Below are positions 17,694 to 27,606 of a stretch of 64,000 bases of DNA, one piece after another. The first letter of the stretch is position 1. The number at the start of each line of letters is the position of its first letter. The DNA is from Vibrio ouci. Its GTDB lineage: Bacteria > Pseudomonadota > Gammaproteobacteria > Enterobacterales > Vibrionaceae. The stretch lies in assembly GCF_004551525.1 (NCBI RefSeq), contig NZ_SATR01000021.1, positions 17,333 through 81,332 of the forward strand, read 5' to 3'. The notes below the pieces were generated by a model that did no database searches, was not told the origin of the DNA, and was given only the letters and a program-made list of their open reading frames with translations. Position numbers and translations under genes: made by a program.

Positions 17694-19067
17694 ATGTCAG
17701 TCATGGCTATCGCTGCTTTAGCGGTATTTGTCGGCATTCTCTTCTTTCTCTACGGACAGCAGAAAAAAGAGAACACACTTTCTCGCTTGGTGCTATTGGG
17801 CTTAGTTTTCGGTAGTACGTTTGGCCTTGCACTTCAGCTTATCTTCGGCGAAGGCAACCCAGTTATCGCTCAAACTCTTGAGTGGGTAAATATTGTTGGC
17901 CGCGGCTACGTTGGCTTACTGAAAATGATCATCATGCCACTAGTGCTTGTTTCGATGATCGCAGCGGTAGTTAAACTGGAAAAAGGCGGTGCTCTGGGTA
18001 AGATCTCGGGCCTCACTATTTCTGTTCTGCTGGCTACTACGGCTATTTCAGCGATTATTGGTATCTTAGTCACGCAAGCATTTGGTCTAAGCGCAGAAGG
18101 TCTAACCGAAGGCGCACGCGAAACCGCTCGTATTGCAGCACTAGAAAGCCGTGCAGATCGCGTCAGCGATCTTACTATTCCTCAAATGCTGGTGAGCTTT
18201 ATCCCAACCAACCCATTTGCTGATCTAACTGGTGCGCGCTCTACATCGATCATCGCAGTGGTAATCTTCGGTGTTCTAACAGGCATTGCTGCTCGTAAGG
18301 TAATGGCTGAGAAAGAAGAGCTTGAATCACCAATTCGCACGTTTGTCGAAGCATCGCAATCTATCGTAATGCGTTTAGTTAAGATGATCATGGCACTAAC
18401 GCCGTATGGTATTGCTGCTCTGATGGCGAAAGTGGTTGCAACGTCGAGTGCATCAGACATTCTTAACTTACTCGGCTTTATCGTTGCCTCTTATGTCGCG
18501 ATTCTGCTGATGTTCGTTGTGCACGGTATTTTGGTTTCTTTTGTTGGCGTAAGTCCTAAAGAGTACTTCCAAAAAATCTGGCCAGTGCTAACGTTCGCGT
18601 TTACCTCTCGCAGTTCTGCGGCAACTATTCCGCTAAACGTTGAAGCGCAGATCAATAAACTGAATGTACCACCAGCGATTGCTAACCTATCGGCTTCATT
18701 TGGCGCAACCATAGGTCAAAACGGCTGTGCGGGTATCTACCCTGCCATGCTTGCAGTAATGGTAGCACCAACGGTTGGTATCAACCCGATGGAAATCAAC
18801 TTCATTCTGTCTCTTGTTGCAATCATCGTGGTGAGCTCATTTGGTATTGCTGGTGTCGGTGGCGGCGCAACGTTCGCTGCTCTTATCGTGCTGCCAGCAA
18901 TGGGGCTACCTGTTACTATCGCAGCGCTACTGATCTCTATCGAACCATTGATCGATATGGCTCGTACGGCGCTTAACGTATCAGGCGCGATGACAGCAGG
19001 CACGATCACTAGCCGCTTAATGAAACAAAAAGCTTCCGATGAACAGCTGGAAACACAGCAAGCGTAA
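17694..19067 (+). CDS. tcyP: L-cystine:sodium symporter (TcyP-like, DAACS family)
   Basis: A 457-residue dicarboxylate/amino acid:cation symporter with about 8 helices plus hairpins. Seen: the serine-rich hairpin motif [13 protein letters not shown] (about 302-314) and [10 protein letters not shown] in the helix 7 region, which are typical of the TcyP (YdjN) branch rather than GltP. Length is close to E. coli TcyP (463). It would import cystine at the inner membrane. The ribosome binding site is AAGGAC. Confidence 0.85.
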   Translation: MSVMAIAALAVFVGILFFLYGQQKKENTLSRLVLLGLVFGSTFGLALQLIFGEGNPVIAQTLEWVNIVGRGYVGLLKMIIMPLVLVSMIAAVVKLEKGGALGKISGLTISVLLATTAISAIIGILVTQAFGLSAEGLTEGARETARIAALESRADRVSDLTIPQMLVSFIPTNPFADLTGARSTSIIAVVIFGVLTGIAARKVMAEKEELESPIRTFVEASQSIVMRLVKMIMALTPYGIAALMAKVVATSSASDILNLLGFIVASYVAILLMFVVHGILVSFVGVSPKEYFQKIWPVLTFAFTSRSSAATIPLNVEAQINKLNVPPAIANLSASFGATIGQNGCAGIYPAMLAVMVAPTVGINPMEINFILSLVAIIVVSSFGIAGVGGGATFAALIVLPAMGLPVTIAALLISIEPLIDMARTALNVSGAMTAGTITSRLMKQKASDEQLETQQA

Positions 19068-19087
19068 GAGCATTTGGTTCTGATTCA

Positions 19088-19118
19088 ATGGCCGACATCA
19101 TTTGTCGGCCATTTTTTT
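19088..19118 (+). terminator. Terminator after tcyP
   Basis: TGGCCGACA/TGTCGGCCA stem, 5-base loop, then T7. Confidence 0.9.
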
Positions 19119-19211
19119 ATCATTTGAACTGATTTGGCCTTATCTCGTTTGCTATGAGGTTGGCGCAATGGTCTAATACTCAGGTGAATTTCAAACACTT
19201 GGTAATAGATA

Positions 19212-20636
19212 ATGCAACAAGAGCATCAACCTACGTTTTTCTTCTTCGACTATGAAACGTGGGGAACTAGTCCTGCTAAAGACCGTCCGTGTCAATTTGC
19301 GGGTGTGCGCACTGATATGGACTTCAATATTATTGGTGAGCCTCTTGTCATCTACTGCCAACCTCCGGCGGATTACCTTCCTCACCCTGAAGCTGCCTTG
19401 ATCACGGGTATCACTCCACAAACCGCTGAAACACAGGGTTTATCAGAGCCTGAGTTTATCGCTAAAATCCATGAACAATTGGCGACACCAAACACCATTA
19501 ATTTGGGTTACAACAGCATTCGCTTCGACGATGAGGTCACACGTTACACCTGTTACCGCAACTTCATTGACCCGTATGCGTGGAGCTGGCAAAACGGTAA
19601 CTCACGCTGGGATCTATTAGATGTGATGCGCGCTTGTTACGCACTTCGCCCTGAAGGGGTCGAGTGGCCAGAAAACGATGAAGGCTTTATCAGCTTTAAG
19701 CTGGAGAATTTGTCCGTTGCCAACGGCATTGAGCACGAAAATGCTCACGACGCGATGGCCGACGTTATTGCCACGATTGAAATGGCGAAAAAAGTTAAAG
19801 CTGCGCAGCCTAAGCTGTTCGATTACTTCTTAAGTATGCGTCATAAACGTAAGCTCAATGAGCTGGTCGACATCGTCAATATGACGCCGCTGATGCATGT
19901 TTCTGGCATGCTGGGTAAAGAGTGTAACTACACCAGTTGGGTTGTGCCGGTAGCTTGGCACCCAACCAACCAAAATGCGGTGATTTGCGTCGACCTAGCG
20001 AAAGACCCGCAAGCGCTGCTTGATCTAGACGTTGAGCAGTTGAACGAACGCCTTTACACCAAACACTCTGAGCTGGGCCCCGACGAGCTACCAGTGCCGG
20101 TTAAGCTGATTCACCTTAACAAGTGCCCTATTCTTGCACCTGCTAAAACCTTAACGGCTGAGAACGCCGAAAAGATTGGTATTGACCGCGAGCAATGCCT
20201 GAAGAACCTTGCCTTGCTGCGTCAGCACCCTGAAGTACGCGAAAAGCTGATTGGCCTTTATAGCGCAGAACGTGAATATGAAAAGAGCTCAGATGTCGAT
20301 ACCATGCTTTACGATGGCTTCTTCTCTCCTGCAGATAAGACAGCGATGGATATTATTCGCGAAACCGACCCGAATAACCTCGCGGCGCTGGATATTACCT
20401 TTAACGATCAACGCATTGAACCATTGCTTTTCCGCTATCGCGCGAGAAACTTCCCTTGGACTTTAGATGAGTCAGAGCAACAACGCTGGGCAAATCACTG
20501 TCGCGACTACTTCGAAAGTCGTATTGAAAACTACATGCTTAATTTGGAAAACTTAGTTCATGAGCATGAGAGTGATCAAAAGAAGATGGCTATTTTAAAA
20601 TCCATCTACCAATACGTACAAAAGCGAGTATCCTAG
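19212..20636 (+). CDS. sbcB: Exodeoxyribonuclease I
   Basis: A 474-residue 3'-5' single-strand DNA exonuclease, almost the length of E. coli ExoI (475). Motif I FFDYETWGTSP (Asp and Glu of DEDD) lies at about 11-21. YNSIRFDDE lies near 98, and HDAMADV provides the last catalytic residues near 178-184. The SH3-like and C-terminal helical domains follow. It acts in mismatch repair and recombination and interacts with SSB. Confidence 0.95.
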   Translation: MQQEHQPTFFFFDYETWGTSPAKDRPCQFAGVRTDMDFNIIGEPLVIYCQPPADYLPHPEAALITGITPQTAETQGLSEPEFIAKIHEQLATPNTINLGYNSIRFDDEVTRYTCYRNFIDPYAWSWQNGNSRWDLLDVMRACYALRPEGVEWPENDEGFISFKLENLSVANGIEHENAHDAMADVIATIEMAKKVKAAQPKLFDYFLSMRHKRKLNELVDIVNMTPLMHVSGMLGKECNYTSWVVPVAWHPTNQNAVICVDLAKDPQALLDLDVEQLNERLYTKHSELGPDELPVPVKLIHLNKCPILAPAKTLTAENAEKIGIDREQCLKNLALLRQHPEVREKLIGLYSAEREYEKSSDVDTMLYDGFFSPADKTAMDIIRETDPNNLAALDITFNDQRIEPLLFRYRARNFPWTLDESEQQRWANHCRDYFESRIENYMLNLENLVHEHESDQKKMAILKSIYQYVQKRVS

Positions 20637-20777
20637 AAACAAAATAGAACAATACTGACCAAGTCCTGCCCCTACAAGAATGCCTAATCACCCAATCTAA
20701 TAAAAACTAGGGATTAGGCTCTGAAATCATTAGAGCTTTCATCCGACTGAAAGCTCACAGTTGGACATCACTAGATT

Positions 20778-21143
20778 ATGGCGAAAACCTTGCTTCAATA
20801 TGTCGTCTCCATCGGCTTGATATTTCTCTGCCTGTTGGCCGGCATTAACATTCAACACCTTCTCGATATTTCGATCCCTGGCAGCATCATTGGCATGTTG
20901 ATCCTGTTTGGCCTGATGGCGAGTGGCTTGGTCCCTTCAAATTGGGTTAAGCCAGGTGCAACATTATTCATTCGCTACATGGTGTTGTTGTTTGTCCCTA
21001 TCAGTGTCGGACTGATGCAGCATTTTGATATGTTAATTGATAACGCTCTGCCAATTTTAGCCAGCGCAGTTGGCGGTACCTTAATTGTTTTAGTCCTGCT
21101 CGGCTTAATGCTGGATCGCATGCTTAAAGGAGGACAAAAATAA
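20778..21143 (+). CDS. CidA/LrgA family membrane protein (YohJ-like)
   Basis: A 121-residue protein with four predicted helices. The segment [21 protein letters not shown] (residues about 31-51) is the CidA/LrgA signature. Historically called holin/antiholin-like; recent work links the pair to pyruvate or glycolate traffic. It is coupled to the LrgB gene by a TAATG overlap. Confidence 0.85.
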   Translation: MAKTLLQYVVSIGLIFLCLLAGINIQHLLDISIPGSIIGMLILFGLMASGLVPSNWVKPGATLFIRYMVLLFVPISVGLMQHFDMLIDNALPILASAVGGTLIVLVLLGLMLDRMLKGGQK

Positions 21144-21820
21144 TGTGGTTAATGGTTACAATATTGGTCTTCTTTGCTGCGCGTTGGCTTTGTCAGAAGT
21201 TTAATAGCCCATTTATGAATCCGCTGTTAGTCAGCATTGCAGTCATTATCCCGATCCTGACTTACTTGAAAGTGCCGTTCGAGACTTACTATGCGGACAA
21301 CCAATGGATTAACTACCTTCTCCAACCGGCTGTTGTCGCGTTAGCGTTTCCACTCTACGAGCAGTTGCCACAAATCCGCGCCAACTGGCGAATTATCATG
21401 CTAGCCTGCGGCGTAGGCAGCGTGATGTCGATGTTCACCGCATCTATGATTGCTGTCTATCTGCAAGCGGATATTTCCTTAATTGCCAGTCTACTCGGTA
21501 AATCGGTGACCACCCCAATTGCAATGGAAGTCTCTAGCCACCTTGGCGGAGAGCCCGCAATCGCAGCCATCTTGGTACTGATTGTCGGTCTGTTTGGCGC
21601 GATTATGGCTTACCCTATCTATAATCTGCTCAACATTACTCACCCAATTGCCAAAGGGTTAACCATGGGCACAGTGTCTCACGCTCTGGGCACCGCGACT
21701 TGTGCCGAGAAAGATCCTCAAGATGCAGCGTTTAGCTCACTTGCGTTGGTGGTTTGCGGCGTCATTACTTCTATTCTCGCGCCTTCATTCTTTACACTCG
21801 CTGTCTGGCTGTCTGCCTAA
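21143..21820 (+). CDS. CidB/LrgB family membrane protein (YohK-like)
   Basis: A 225-residue multi-helix protein. LLGKSVTTPIAMEVSSHLGG (about 118-137) and the segment GTVSHALGTATCAEKD (about 177-192) are conserved in LrgB proteins. It works with the preceding CidA/LrgA protein in the inner membrane. Confidence 0.87.
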   Translation: MWLMVTILVFFAARWLCQKFNSPFMNPLLVSIAVIIPILTYLKVPFETYYADNQWINYLLQPAVVALAFPLYEQLPQIRANWRIIMLACGVGSVMSMFTASMIAVYLQADISLIASLLGKSVTTPIAMEVSSHLGGEPAIAAILVLIVGLFGAIMAYPIYNLLNITHPIAKGLTMGTVSHALGTATCAEKDPQDAAFSSLALVVCGVITSILAPSFFTLAVWLSA

Positions 21821-21937
21821 CTAAAATGTATCGAGTTGCTTATTGCAGCTCGATACACATCACGAATTGATTCAATGCAATCGTTATCATGTGTGAGCTC
21901 ACTCTAATTATGCAAGCCAATCAGTCGTTACATTCAA

Positions 21938-21959
21938 ATGCGTGATCTACATCTCTGAA
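21938..21959. promoter_or_regulatory. CRP-like site upstream of cdd
   Basis: CGTGATCTACATCTCT matches the CRP consensus TGTGA-N6-TCACA at most half-site positions, about 105 bp before the cdd start. E. coli cdd is controlled by CRP and CytR, which makes this plausible. The right half-site is imperfect. Confidence 0.35.
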
Positions 21960-22063
21960 GTATTCTTCGTTTTACCTAAAATGTAATACCAATATCGTGG
22001 TTTATAGCCTGCATTCACGCTCTAAACTCAAAGATATCAACTTAGTTATATAAAGGATTCACT

Positions 22064-22951
22064 ATGAGAAGCCGCATTGAACAGGCGTTAGCTGAAGCGC
22101 CAAAAAACGTAGCAGATTTCCTATCTCCTATCCTTCTTGCTGACGATTTTGACGCGACGCTTTCTTCCGAGCAATTTGAACAGCTGTTAGCCATTTCTGG
22201 CCTTGAAGACGCCGAGCTTCGTGTGACTCTACTTCCATTCGCGGCAGCTTACTCCTATGCTCCACTGTCTAACTTTTACGTTGGTGCGATTGTTCGTGGC
22301 CTATCAGGAAAACTTTATTTCGGTGCTAATGTTGAATTTGATGGTGTGCAACTGGGTCAAACCGTGCATGCAGAGCAATCAGCGATCAGCCACGCTTGGA
22401 TGAAGGGTGAACAAGGCGTTGCCGATATCACTATCAACTTCAGCCCATGCGGTCATTGCCGCCAATTTATGAACGAGCTTTCAACCGCCGATAAATTGCA
22501 GATTCAACTTCCTGAACGTGACAGCAAATCATTGCAAGAATACCTACCAGAATCATTTGGCCCTGCAGATCTTGGTATCACGTCGGCATTAATGACTAAC
22601 ATTGATCACGGTAAGCAAAGCCAAGAAGATGACGAAGTGTTACAACTGGCGATTGCCGCTCTAAACCGCAGTCATGCACCATATACTCATAACCTAAGCG
22701 GTATCGCGCTGAAAATGGCTAATGGTAAAGTATACCAAGGCGCTTACGCTGAAAATGCAGCCTTCAACCCTAGCCTGCCACCACTTCAAGTTGCCTTAAT
22801 TCAACTGCTACTGGATCGTCAGAAGTTTGAAGACATTGAATCGGCTGCATTAGTTGAAGTGTCTGAAGGGACAATCAGTCACTTAGCAACGACTCAGTCA
22901 ACGCTAGAAGCATTGAACCCAGACATTCCAATGACTTACCTAGAACTGTAA
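22064..22951 (+). CDS. cdd: Cytidine deaminase
   Basis: A 295-residue dimeric enzyme with two CDA domains like E. coli Cdd (294). Zn-site motifs: VHAEQSA (His and catalytic Glu, near 103-105) and PCGHCRQ (two Cys, near 128-131). The C-terminal domain is the degenerate copy. It converts cytidine and deoxycytidine to uridine forms in pyrimidine salvage. Ribosome binding site AAAGGA. Confidence 0.95.
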   Translation: MRSRIEQALAEAPKNVADFLSPILLADDFDATLSSEQFEQLLAISGLEDAELRVTLLPFAAAYSYAPLSNFYVGAIVRGLSGKLYFGANVEFDGVQLGQTVHAEQSAISHAWMKGEQGVADITINFSPCGHCRQFMNELSTADKLQIQLPERDSKSLQEYLPESFGPADLGITSALMTNIDHGKQSQEDDEVLQLAIAALNRSHAPYTHNLSGIALKMANGKVYQGAYAENAAFNPSLPPLQVALIQLLLDRQKFEDIESAALVEVSEGTISHLATTQSTLEALNPDIPMTYLEL

Positions 22952-22955
22952 TAAG

Positions 22956-22982
22956 AAAAGGCGCTAAACAGCGCCTTTTTTA
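22956..22982. terminator. Bidirectional terminator between cdd and the HD-GYP gene
   Basis: AAAAGGCGCT/AGCGCCTTTT stem, 4-base loop, T6 on the plus strand. Confidence 0.9.
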
Positions 22983-23000
22983 ATGGTGTTTGTTTTTGAT

Positions 23001-24206
23001 TTAAGCTTCATAGAACCGGGTTGCATCCACCTCTAACTGACTTTGCGCGATTGCCTTTTCAATTTTCACTTGTGATGTTTTCAAGTTAACAAACGCGACA
23101 TCGATAAAGCGGTTATATTTGCGTGAGTAAAAACATTTAATCTCAGGTTTAAGCGGTTCATTCGAATTAGAAGTCCAAACAATACCTACTCGACCATCAC
23201 TTAGCTCTACGATGGCACCCACAGGATACACACCGATACAATTAATAAACTTATAAACCAATTCTTTATCAAGGTGGTTAGGCGTTAGGCTAAGTAAAAT
23301 TTTAAATGCTTCTGCTGGACTCATCCCCTGCTTGTAACAGCGGTCTGCCGTCAGCGCATCATAGATATCGACAATACAGCTCATACGCCCATGCAGTGGC
23401 AGTTGGTCAGCCGTTAATCCATTTGGATACCCAGTGCCATCAAGCTTTTCATGATGCATTAAGCACACATCTCGACTGACATCGCTCAAGCCCTCTATAG
23501 TCACAATAATTTCACTAGCGAACACTTGGTGCAATTTCATGTGTTCAAACTCTTCTGGCGTCAATCTAGCCGGTTTGTGAAGAACCTTGTCATTCACTTT
23601 AATCTTGCCAACATCATGAACAATGCCACCAATCGCCATCTGCTTGAGCATGTCTCTCGGCAGTTCAAGGTACTTACCAAACGTCACCAGCAACGTGGCA
23701 ACATTGACTGAATGCTCAAGTAAATACTCATCTTTGGTACGCAGCGCTGAGACACAATGCAATGCGTCGGAATGTAACAACACAGACTCAATCAAATCAT
23801 CAGCCATGACATCCAGCTCATCTAACTCGAACGGCTTGCCCTCAAAGGTTTGAGATAAGATTTTTTGCGCTAAACCTTTTGCATCACGAATGATTTTTTG
23901 TGCTTTTTGCTGCTGAGAAAAACGGCTGAGCTTTTTCTTTTTGACTGGTTTAACGTCCTCTGCCACCTCTTCTTCAGGCTCCGGGTCAATGGCAGGTTTA
24001 AACACGCTGCCTTTTACCGACAATTCTGGGTCAACCCACGCAAACTTAATACCATTGTCGATTAGCTGTTTAATTGCTTGCTGCGAAGAAACGCGCCCAG
24101 CATTGGCTAGGTTTACTCGTTTGCTATCTTCAATCGCGGTGACAAACATACCCGTCGTCAACGTATTGATAGGGATTTTTACTGAGTTTTTCGGGTCATA
24201 CTGCAT
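23001..24206 (-). CDS. HD-GYP domain cyclic di-GMP phosphodiesterase with DUF3391
   Basis: 401 residues. An N-terminal DUF3391 domain (about 1-65) is followed by an acidic/basic linker (75-95) and an HD-GYP domain (about 140-340). Catalytic residues are present: GIVHDVGK (H197, D198), HHEKLDGTGYPNG (HHE at 251-253, GYP at 259-261). The enzyme is therefore probably active in degrading c-di-GMP. It is cytoplasmic with no membrane segment. Single-gene unit. Confidence 0.9.
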   Translation of the reverse strand: MQYDPKNSVKIPINTLTTGMFVTAIEDSKRVNLANAGRVSSQQAIKQLIDNGIKFAWVDPELSVKGSVFKPAIDPEPEEEVAEDVKPVKKKKLSRFSQQQKAQKIIRDAKGLAQKILSQTFEGKPFELDELDVMADDLIESVLLHSDALHCVSALRTKDEYLLEHSVNVATLLVTFGKYLELPRDMLKQMAIGGIVHDVGKIKVNDKVLHKPARLTPEEFEHMKLHQVFASEIIVTIEGLSDVSRDVCLMHHEKLDGTGYPNGLTADQLPLHGRMSCIVDIYDALTADRCYKQGMSPAEAFKILLSLTPNHLDKELVYKFINCIGVYPVGAIVELSDGRVGIVWTSNSNEPLKPEIKCFYSRKYNRFIDVAFVNLKTSQVKIEKAIAQSQLEVDATRFYEA

Positions 24207-24422
24207 GAATACTGAAGCCAGTTAAATGTTAAGAGTAATACAATTCACAGAAATTATATGTCTGATCGTTAGGTTTTACTTAATTTGGCCTAATTAGATA
24301 TAAATCCATCAATACATTAATTAAAACTTGAGAACCAAGTCAGTATTGTCGAATAAATAGCCATGTTTTCATTCATTTAGACTAAGTGATGACATCTGAT
24401 AGCTAAAATCGTCAAACAGCGC

Positions 24423-24438
24423 ACGCAAACGTTTGCTT
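24423..24438. promoter_or_regulatory. PurR operator upstream of purT
   Basis: ACGCAAACGTTTGCTT matches the PurR consensus ANGCAANCGNTTNCNT at every fixed position and lies 63 bp before the purT start. This indicates purine repression of purT. Confidence 0.8.
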
Positions 24439-24500
24439 TTTCTCTAAGCTTGAGTATTATGCGTCACAGATATTACTCCTCTTAAACGTTAAGGTTATTT

Positions 24501-25676
24501 ATGTTCGGTACTGCGACAGCTAAAAATTCGACACGTGTTCTGCTCTTAGGCTCTGGTGAACTTGGCAAAGAAGTCGCCATCGAGTGCCAACGTCTTGGCC
24601 TTGAAGTCATCGCCTGTGACCGCTATGAAAATGCACCAGCCATGCAAGTTGCTCATCGCAGTTACACACTGGATATGCTTGATGGTAAAGCGCTAGAAGA
24701 GATCATCGCTAAAGAACAACCTGATTACGTCGTACCTGAGATCGAGGCTATTGCAACCGATACGCTCGTCGAACTTGAAGCTAAAGGGCTAAATGTCGTT
24801 CCTACCGCTAATGCCACTAAACTAACAATGAATCGTGAAGGGATTCGTCGCCTTGCAGCAGAAGAGCTGGAGTTGACTACCTCACCTTACCGCTTTGCAG
24901 ACAACTATCAAGAGTTTGCCGCCGCTGTTGAGGCAGTTGGTATTCCTTGTGTATGCAAACCAGTGATGAGCTCTTCAGGCAAAGGACAAAGCGTTATCAA
25001 AACTCCTCAAGACGTTGAAAAAGCTTGGGACTACGCTCAAGAAGGCGGTCGTACTGGTGCGGGGCGTGTGATTGTCGAAGGCTTTATCGACTTTGATTAT
25101 GAGATCACTCTACTCACTGTACGCGCGGTTGACGGTGTGCACTTCTGCGCGCCAATTGGTCACCGCCAAGAAGATGGAGATTACCGTGAGTCATGGCAGC
25201 CACAAGCCATGTCTGACAAAGCGTTGGAAGCAGCTCAAGATGCGGCAGGCAAGGTCGTTAACGCACTAGGTGGATTCGGTATTTTTGGTGTTGAACTGTT
25301 TATTAAAGGCAACACTGTTATCTTTAATGAGGTATCTCCTCGCCCTCACGATACAGGCCTTGTCACTCTTATGTCTCAAGACAGCTCTGAGTTTGCCCTT
25401 CATGTTCGCGCGTTTACCGGTATGCCAATTGCGGGCATTACTCAATATGGCCCAGCAGCATCTGCGGTAATTTTAGGTCAAGGAACGTCAACCAACATCC
25501 AATTTGATGGTTTGGCAGAGGCACTAGCACAACCACAAACACAAGTCCGTCTGTTTGGTAAACCTGATATCGATGGCCGCCGCCGTCTAGGTGTCGCTAT
25601 CACACGTCGAGACACTATCGAACAAGCTATCGAAGACGCAGTAGCAAGCGCTGCCAAAGTAAAAGTGATCTACTAA
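24501..25676 (+). CDS. purT: Formate-dependent GAR transformylase PurT
   Basis: A 391-residue ATP-grasp enzyme, one residue shorter than E. coli PurT. It begins with the nucleotide-binding loop [10 protein letters not shown] (15-24). [13 protein letters not shown] is the ATP-grasp glycine-rich loop, and [16 protein letters not shown] carries the Mg2+-binding Glu/Asn. It makes formyl-GAR from GAR, formate and ATP in purine synthesis. A PurR box lies upstream. Confidence 0.95.
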   Translation: MFGTATAKNSTRVLLLGSGELGKEVAIECQRLGLEVIACDRYENAPAMQVAHRSYTLDMLDGKALEEIIAKEQPDYVVPEIEAIATDTLVELEAKGLNVVPTANATKLTMNREGIRRLAAEELELTTSPYRFADNYQEFAAAVEAVGIPCVCKPVMSSSGKGQSVIKTPQDVEKAWDYAQEGGRTGAGRVIVEGFIDFDYEITLLTVRAVDGVHFCAPIGHRQEDGDYRESWQPQAMSDKALEAAQDAAGKVVNALGGFGIFGVELFIKGNTVIFNEVSPRPHDTGLVTLMSQDSSEFALHVRAFTGMPIAGITQYGPAASAVILGQGTSTNIQFDGLAEALAQPQTQVRLFGKPDIDGRRRLGVAITRRDTIEQAIEDAVASAAKVKVIY

Positions 25677-25698
25677 TTCATTTTATTGTTCGAAAACT

Positions 25699-25729
25699 AA
25701 AAGGCCTGGTTCACTGACCAGGCCTTTTT
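25699..25729. terminator. Bidirectional terminator between purT and tpm
   Basis: AAAAGGCCTGGT with its complement, 6-base loop, T runs on both sides. Confidence 0.9.
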
Positions 25730-25742
25730 CGTTGCAATCACT

Positions 25743-26390
25743 TTAAGATTCGATGAGATACACTTCTTCAGCGAATCGAGATAGCCCTTTCTTGGCGATC
25801 TTAGGGTGATCATCACCCGCTTCATCACGATAAAGTTTGGTCACTTTAAACTCAGAATAGAGTGAACGAATCTCTTGCTCCGCAACTGAGAACGGAGGAC
25901 CTGCCATCTCTGATTGTTGATAGTCCAAGCTGACCAACAATATACGCGCGCCCGGCTTGAGTAGTGATTTGATTTTTTGCACATACTCAGCACGCATCTC
26001 TTCTGGCAGCGCCACCAAAGACGCGCGATCGTAAACAATATCGACTGGTTGAATCGGCGCAGTAAAGAAATCGCCGGTATAAATCGACAGTTCATCAAAC
26101 TGAAATAGCTCATGCTGCCCATTGACTGGCATCACCATTGGGGTGTAGAAATGTTCAGCAAAGAAAGCTCGAACGGCAATATTGCTTAACTCGACGCCTT
26201 GCACATCTTCATGCTTTGTCGCTAGCCAAACCAAATCTTCTGACTTACCACATAACGGGACAAAGACTTTATCTTGGTGATTAGGCTTAGTGTGATTCCA
26301 ATATTGGATCAATAGTGGGTTCACATCTTCCAAGTGAAAACCTATTTGGTTGGCGGCCCATTTACCATGCCAAAACTCGGGATCTCTCAT
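25743..26390 (-). CDS. tpm: Thiopurine S-methyltransferase
   Basis: 215 residues from the ATG that gives [11 protein letters not shown]. Two upstream in-frame ATGs exist, but GAGA lies at proper distance from this one. The SAM-binding pattern of TPMT is visible: [14 protein letters not shown] at the N-terminus, [16 protein letters not shown] near 44-59, and [10 protein letters not shown] near 130. Bacterial Tpm methylates thiopurines and, in some cases, selenium or tellurium compounds. Transcribed alone toward the purT terminator. Confidence 0.9.
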   Translation of the reverse strand: MRDPEFWHGKWAANQIGFHLEDVNPLLIQYWNHTKPNHQDKVFVPLCGKSEDLVWLATKHEDVQGVELSNIAVRAFFAEHFYTPMVMPVNGQHELFQFDELSIYTGDFFTAPIQPVDIVYDRASLVALPEEMRAEYVQKIKSLLKPGARILLVSLDYQQSEMAGPPFSVAEQEIRSLYSEFKVTKLYRDEAGDDHPKIAKKGLSRFAEEVYLIES

Positions 26391-26480
26391 TATCATTCTC
26401 ATTGACTGACTTTAGTGGGCATAGCCTATCTGAAAGCGCTCACAAGTGGTATCCCCGTTTAACAACAAGATGAAAACTCT

Positions 26481-26502
26481 ATTCAGATTAAGTTCATGTT
26501 CG
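26481..26502. promoter_or_regulatory. Second 11-bp direct repeat, possible OmpR-family box
   Basis: ATTCAGATTAA followed directly by GTTCATGTTCG repeats the layout seen at 7029-7050. It lies about 230 bp upstream of relV and 90 bp upstream of tpm. The remainder of the 340-bp gap (26391-26730) shows no convincing gene. Confidence 0.35.
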
Positions 26503-26730
26503 CCGTTTATACTTGCTTACAAGTTAGCAATGAACCTTGATTCAAAGATGAACTCTAAACAATTGCTCGGATTTTTTGAGAGTGACTTCAAAGTTCAGAA
26601 CAAGAGCAAGGCGGTGCTGCTTGGAATGGTGAATAGCAGCCCCATTTAATAAGTACAGATGAGTAGCGCTAGTGATTGAATCTTTTTTCGACACCTTTTT
26701 AGCTAAGCCCTACACATCTAAGGAGAGTGA

Positions 26731-27504
26731 ATGAGCCTATTTTTGCGAACGACGGCCCTGATGCTTCTAATGCTCAGCCGCGCACCTGCATTTGCTGCTA
26801 TTCCACCCGCACCAGGTAACGAGGAAAACCGTTCAACCAATCAGAACGAGGTTTGCTCGAAAGCATTCAAACATAACCTAAGCGGCCTTTACGGCATTCA
26901 ATCTATTTCGTCTTCACCAGTACAACCTTATTCTGATTTCGATGTGCTTTACAGCAAAGCGCACCAAGCTCAAGCCGAGCTAGAAACCCTATGTAAAAGC
27001 ACCGCACTATTAACATCAACAGACGCATATTTTGCGGGTGTTAAGTCATCTCAACGTGCAAAAGAGAAAATCGCCTACGAGCTAGATGGTCAAACGGAGC
27101 GTATTACTGACCTAGCGCGAGCAACTATCGTAGCGGATGATATTGAAGGCTTGATGTCTGCTTATGAGGTGCTAAACCGTGAAACTACCATCGTTAAAGT
27201 CAAAAACCGCTTCAAGAAACCCGCGGCTTCCGGTTATCGCGATCTTAACCTTTTAGTGCAATTGCCTAAAACCAATCTGGTTGCTGAAGTTCAGCTTCAT
27301 TTAAAAGCAATTGCTGATGTGAAAAGCGGCCCAGAGCATGCAATTTACGAAAGGATTCAAAAAATCGAACGTACTGCTGCTATTGAATCACGTGATTTCA
27401 ACGAGATTGAACAAGCGCAAATCCGCAACATGCGTCGTGAATCTAAAGAGCTGTATCAAAACGCTTGGCAGCCCTACATTACGACACACCTAAGCGCAGC
27501 TTAA
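26731..27504 (+). CDS. relV: RelV-type small alarmone synthetase with signal-like N-terminus
   Basis: 257 residues with a RelA/SpoT nucleotidyltransferase domain (about 75-200). Seen: VKSSQRAKEK (K105), RITDLARATI (D127, R130), KNRFKKPAASGYRDLN and AEVQLHLKAI (E186). These residues line up, with a shift of two, with those I recall as essential in V. cholerae RelV. It would make (p)ppGpp from ATP and GTP/GDP. Odd: residues 1-23 look like a Sec signal peptide (hydrophobic core, AFA|AIP), which does not fit a cytoplasmic enzyme. No downstream in-frame start exists before the domain. Ribosome binding site AAGGAGAG. Confidence 0.85.
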   Translation: MSLFLRTTALMLLMLSRAPAFAAIPPAPGNEENRSTNQNEVCSKAFKHNLSGLYGIQSISSSPVQPYSDFDVLYSKAHQAQAELETLCKSTALLTSTDAYFAGVKSSQRAKEKIAYELDGQTERITDLARATIVADDIEGLMSAYEVLNRETTIVKVKNRFKKPAASGYRDLNLLVQLPKTNLVAEVQLHLKAIADVKSGPEHAIYERIQKIERTAAIESRDFNEIEQAQIRNMRRESKELYQNAWQPYITTHLSAA

Positions 27505-27508
27505 ACTC

Positions 27509-27542
27509 ATTACGGCCTAGTCTTACTAGGCCGTAATTTTTC
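27509..27542 (+). terminator. Terminator after relV
   Basis: A 12-bp stem (ATTACGGCCTAG with its complement), 5-base loop, followed by T5. Confidence 0.9.
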
Positions 27543-27606
27543 GCAATACCCAAACTTTTAAACTAGCTTTTGATAGAAGGCTTAATAATAAAGTTGGGAG
27601 GCGGTT

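Noticed and set aside
21889..21904. GTGAGCTCAC palindrome as a CRP site before cdd
   Set aside because: The half-sites are only 2 bases apart instead of 6; the CGTGATCTACATCTCT site further on is a better match.
26446..26649. 67-codon open frame on the plus strand between tpm and relV
   Set aside because: No ribosome binding site, GTG start, no motif, and it overlaps the direct-repeat regulatory region.
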